Assembly: GCA_030641505.1 (NCBI GenBank)
Contig: DAOWHI010000185.1
Span: 1-6,266 of the forward strand
Length of the DNA stretch: 6,266 bases
Direction of reading: 5' to 3'
From: Gemmatimonadota bacterium
Lineage (GTDB): Bacteria; Gemmatimonadota; Gemmatimonadetes; JACCXV01; JAHWKZ01
Made by a program: the position numbers and the translations under genes. The notes beneath the pieces were generated by a model. It saw only the letters and a list, made by a program, of their open reading frames with translations, made no database searches and was not told the DNA's origin. Positions 4,891 through 6,266 of this stretch are shown here, in pieces. Each line of letters begins with the position of its first letter. Within the stretch, counting starts at the first letter, position 1.

Positions 4891-6090
4891 GTGCCCGATC
4901 CGCGATCGATCCTCCACGTCGATCTCGATGCCTTCTATGTAGCCGTCGAACGGTTGCGCGACCCGTCGCTGGTCGGTAAGCCCGTCGTAGTAGGTGCCGA
5001 CCCACGAGGAGGCCGCGGACGCGGTGTTGTAGCCGCTGCGTCATATGAAGCCCGGGTCTTTGGGATCCACTCCGCGATGCCAATCGGCGAAGCGTACCGC
5101 CGTTGTCCGCACGGCGTGTACGTGGCCGGACATCGGGACTTGTACGCGCGCGCGGCGCGCGCAGTGAGGCGGGTGTTCGCTCAGTTCACGCCGGCTGTTG
5201 AGCCGGTATCGATCGATGAGGCCTACCTCGACCTCACCGGCACCGAGCGCCTCCACGGCCCACCGGCTCGAACAGCTGAGCGGATACGGTCGGCGATTGT
5301 CGAGAACACGCGGCTACCGGTCTCGATGGGGCTTGGCACCACCAAGACGATCGCCAAGATCGCCTCCGACTTAGCCAAGCCGGAGGGGTTCCTCGAAGTG
5401 CTACCGGGACGCGAGGCGGTGTTCCTGGCTCGGCTGCCGTTACGCCGTTTGCCCGGCGTTGGCCCCGCCACGCGCCAGCGATTGGCCAAGTACAACCTAA
5501 AGACAGTGGGAGACTTGGCGCGGCTTGACCAAGACATCCTGGCCGGCATCCTGGGCGAGCGGGGATCGTCGTTTCTCGCCAGCGCCACCGGCGACGGCGG
5601 GCGGGCGGTAGCAGCCCGCGAACACCCCAAGTCGGTGAGTCGCGAGTGCACGTTCGACACCGACACCACCGATCTCGAGTTCTGCGAGGCGATGCTCCTC
5701 TACCTCAGCGAGCGGGCATGTCACGATTTGCGGACACAGCGGTTGACCGCTCGGACCGTAACGTTGAAGCTTCGTCACCACGATTTCACGACCGTCGTGC
5801 GAAGCACGACAATGCCATCGCCGACCGATAGCGATCGAACGGTTGCAACGACGGCGCGAGAGCTGTTCCGCGCGGCGTGCGGACCTCGACCGAGGGTCCG
5901 GCTACTGGGCGTAGGTCTTTCGAACCTGATCGTAGAGGTTCCACAGCTCGAATTGTTCGCCTCGTCCCGGGCGCTCGCGTGGGATCGTTTGACGGCGCCA
6001 CTTGATCGATTGCGAGAGCGTTATGGGTTTGAGGCGGTTCGCAGCGGCTCCACACTGCGACTCCGGAACCCCAATCAACTCGATGACTAG
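4891..6090 (+). CDS. dinB: DNA polymerase IV (Y-family translesion polymerase)
   Basis: This enzyme copies past damaged template bases and is error-prone. The 399 residues are a little longer than E. coli DinB (351). Motifs in order: HVDLDAFYVAVE (9-20) with metal ligand D11 and probable steric gate Y16; ARVFGIHSAMP (54-64); SIDEAYLDLT (107-116) with catalytic D109 and E110; GTTKTIAKIASDLAKPEG (149-166), the conserved palm segment; the helix-hairpin-helix LPGVGPATRQRL (187-198). The little-finger domain covers about 245-350. QLELF (352-356) fits the beta-clamp binding motif QL[S/D]LF, here internal and followed by about 43 more residues, as in many Gram-positive-type DinB proteins. The GTG start is the earliest possible because of an in-frame stop at 4876. 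It is probably a leaderless transcript and may be under SOS control (GTTC direct repeat). Confidence 0.95.
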   Translation: MPDPRSILHVDLDAFYVAVERLRDPSLVGKPVVVGADPRGGRGRGVVAAASYEARVFGIHSAMPIGEAYRRCPHGVYVAGHRDLYARAARAVRRVFAQFTPAVEPVSIDEAYLDLTGTERLHGPPARTAERIRSAIVENTRLPVSMGLGTTKTIAKIASDLAKPEGFLEVLPGREAVFLARLPLRRLPGVGPATRQRLAKYNLKTVGDLARLDQDILAGILGERGSSFLASATGDGGRAVAAREHPKSVSRECTFDTDTTDLEFCEAMLLYLSERACHDLRTQRLTARTVTLKLRHHDFTTVVRSTTMPSPTDSDRTVATTARELFRAACGPRPRVRLLGVGLSNLIVEVPQLELFASSRALAWDRLTAPLDRLRERYGFEAVRSGSTLRLRNPNQLDD

Positions 6091-6190
6091 GAGAGTGGTA
6101 CTCGTCTGCTTGATGTTGAGCTTGCTCACGGTTGTTGAGCGTCGTCGTGGCTGCGGTGCCTGCAGCGATTGTCTACGGGCAGCCCGATGA
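6083..6190 (+). CDS. Possible 35-residue ORF bridging dinB and the DUF72 gene
   Basis: An ATG at 6083 lies inside the end of dinB (8-nt overlap with its stop), and the TGA (6188-6190) overlaps the ATG of the DUF72 gene as ATGA. The peptide has a basic start, a hydrophobic core (VVLVCLMLSLLTVV) and a cysteine-rich tail (CGACSDC). The double overlap is what translational coupling would look like, but there is no clear Shine-Dalgarno and no recognised family. It may simply be an untranslated spacer that happens to be open. Confidence 0.25.
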   Translation: MTRRVVLVCLMLSLLTVVERRRGCGACSDCLRAAR

Positions 6191-6266
6191 GTGAGCCGAC
6201 CCCCGACTCCAAGGTGTACATCGGTCCCGCTGGATGGTCGTACCCGGATTGGAAAGGAGTCGTCTA
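6187..6266 (+). CDS. DUF72 (YecE-like) protein, N-terminal fragment (gene runs off right edge)
   Basis: Twenty-six complete residues are visible from ATG 6187. VYIGPAGWSYPDWKGVV matches the N-terminal signature of DUF72 proteins, usually Y-I-G-T-[SA]-G-W-x-Y-x-x-W-x-G. The family forms a TIM-barrel-like fold whose function is not firmly established. An in-frame stop at 6136-6138 limits the start; a TTG at 6169 is an alternative, but the family sequence begins only a few residues before this signature, favouring ATG 6187. The gene is 96 nt after dinB on the same strand with no promoter seen between, so it is probably co-transcribed with dinB. Confidence 0.85.
   Translation, partial: MSEPTPDSKVYIGPAGWSYPDWKGVV

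Overview
The window is a stretch of bacterial chromosome of moderately high GC content, densely packed with housekeeping and hypothetical genes. I see no rRNA, tRNA, insertion sequence, CRISPR array or phage gene. The 7Fe ferredoxin resembles those of Thermus, Chloroflexota and Actinomycetota. The solo BioY, GTG starts and apparently leaderless promoters also fit a Chloroflexota- or Actinomycetota-like organism. This placement is an impression from remembered families, not a measured assignment.

Layout. Positions 1-479 (minus) hold the N-terminal part of a SirB1/YchA-type transglutaminase-like protein that runs off the left edge. Divergent from it, 578-1978 (plus) encodes an aspartate ammonia-lyase (AspA/AspB type). 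Converging on that with a 14-nt gap is a two-gene minus-strand unit: a seven-iron ferredoxin (2791-2555, GTG start, strong Shine-Dalgarno), then, 4 nt later, the biotin transporter S-component BioY (2550-1993). A 170-nt divergent spacer carries a near-consensus promoter (TTGCCC-17-TATAAT) for a 230-residue protein of unknown function (2962-3654). A single-span membrane protein of unknown function follows (3753-4475). Converging on it with a 2-nt gap is a stand-alone receiver-like protein (4810-4478, minus). From the same divergent spacer comes DNA polymerase IV, dinB (4891-6090, plus, GTG start). A possible 35-residue ORF overlaps the end of dinB and the start of a DUF72 (YecE-like) gene, which runs off the right edge at 6187-6266.

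The genes do not form one pathway: nitrogen/carbon flow (AspA), cofactor uptake (BioY), electron transfer (ferredoxin), DNA damage tolerance (DinB) and several poorly characterised proteins share the region. The most interesting points are as follows. The 80-nt spacer between the receiver-like gene and dinB seems to hold two promoters whose -10 boxes sit just before the start codons, implying leaderless mRNAs. A GTTCGG-N5-GTTCGG direct repeat in the dinB promoter matches the alphaproteobacterial LexA pattern GTTC-N7-GTTC. AspA and BioY each differ from the expected family sequence at a ligand-contact position (Thr to Val, Asp to Ala). The 230-residue protein has no function I can assign. I did not identify a wholly new multi-gene system.
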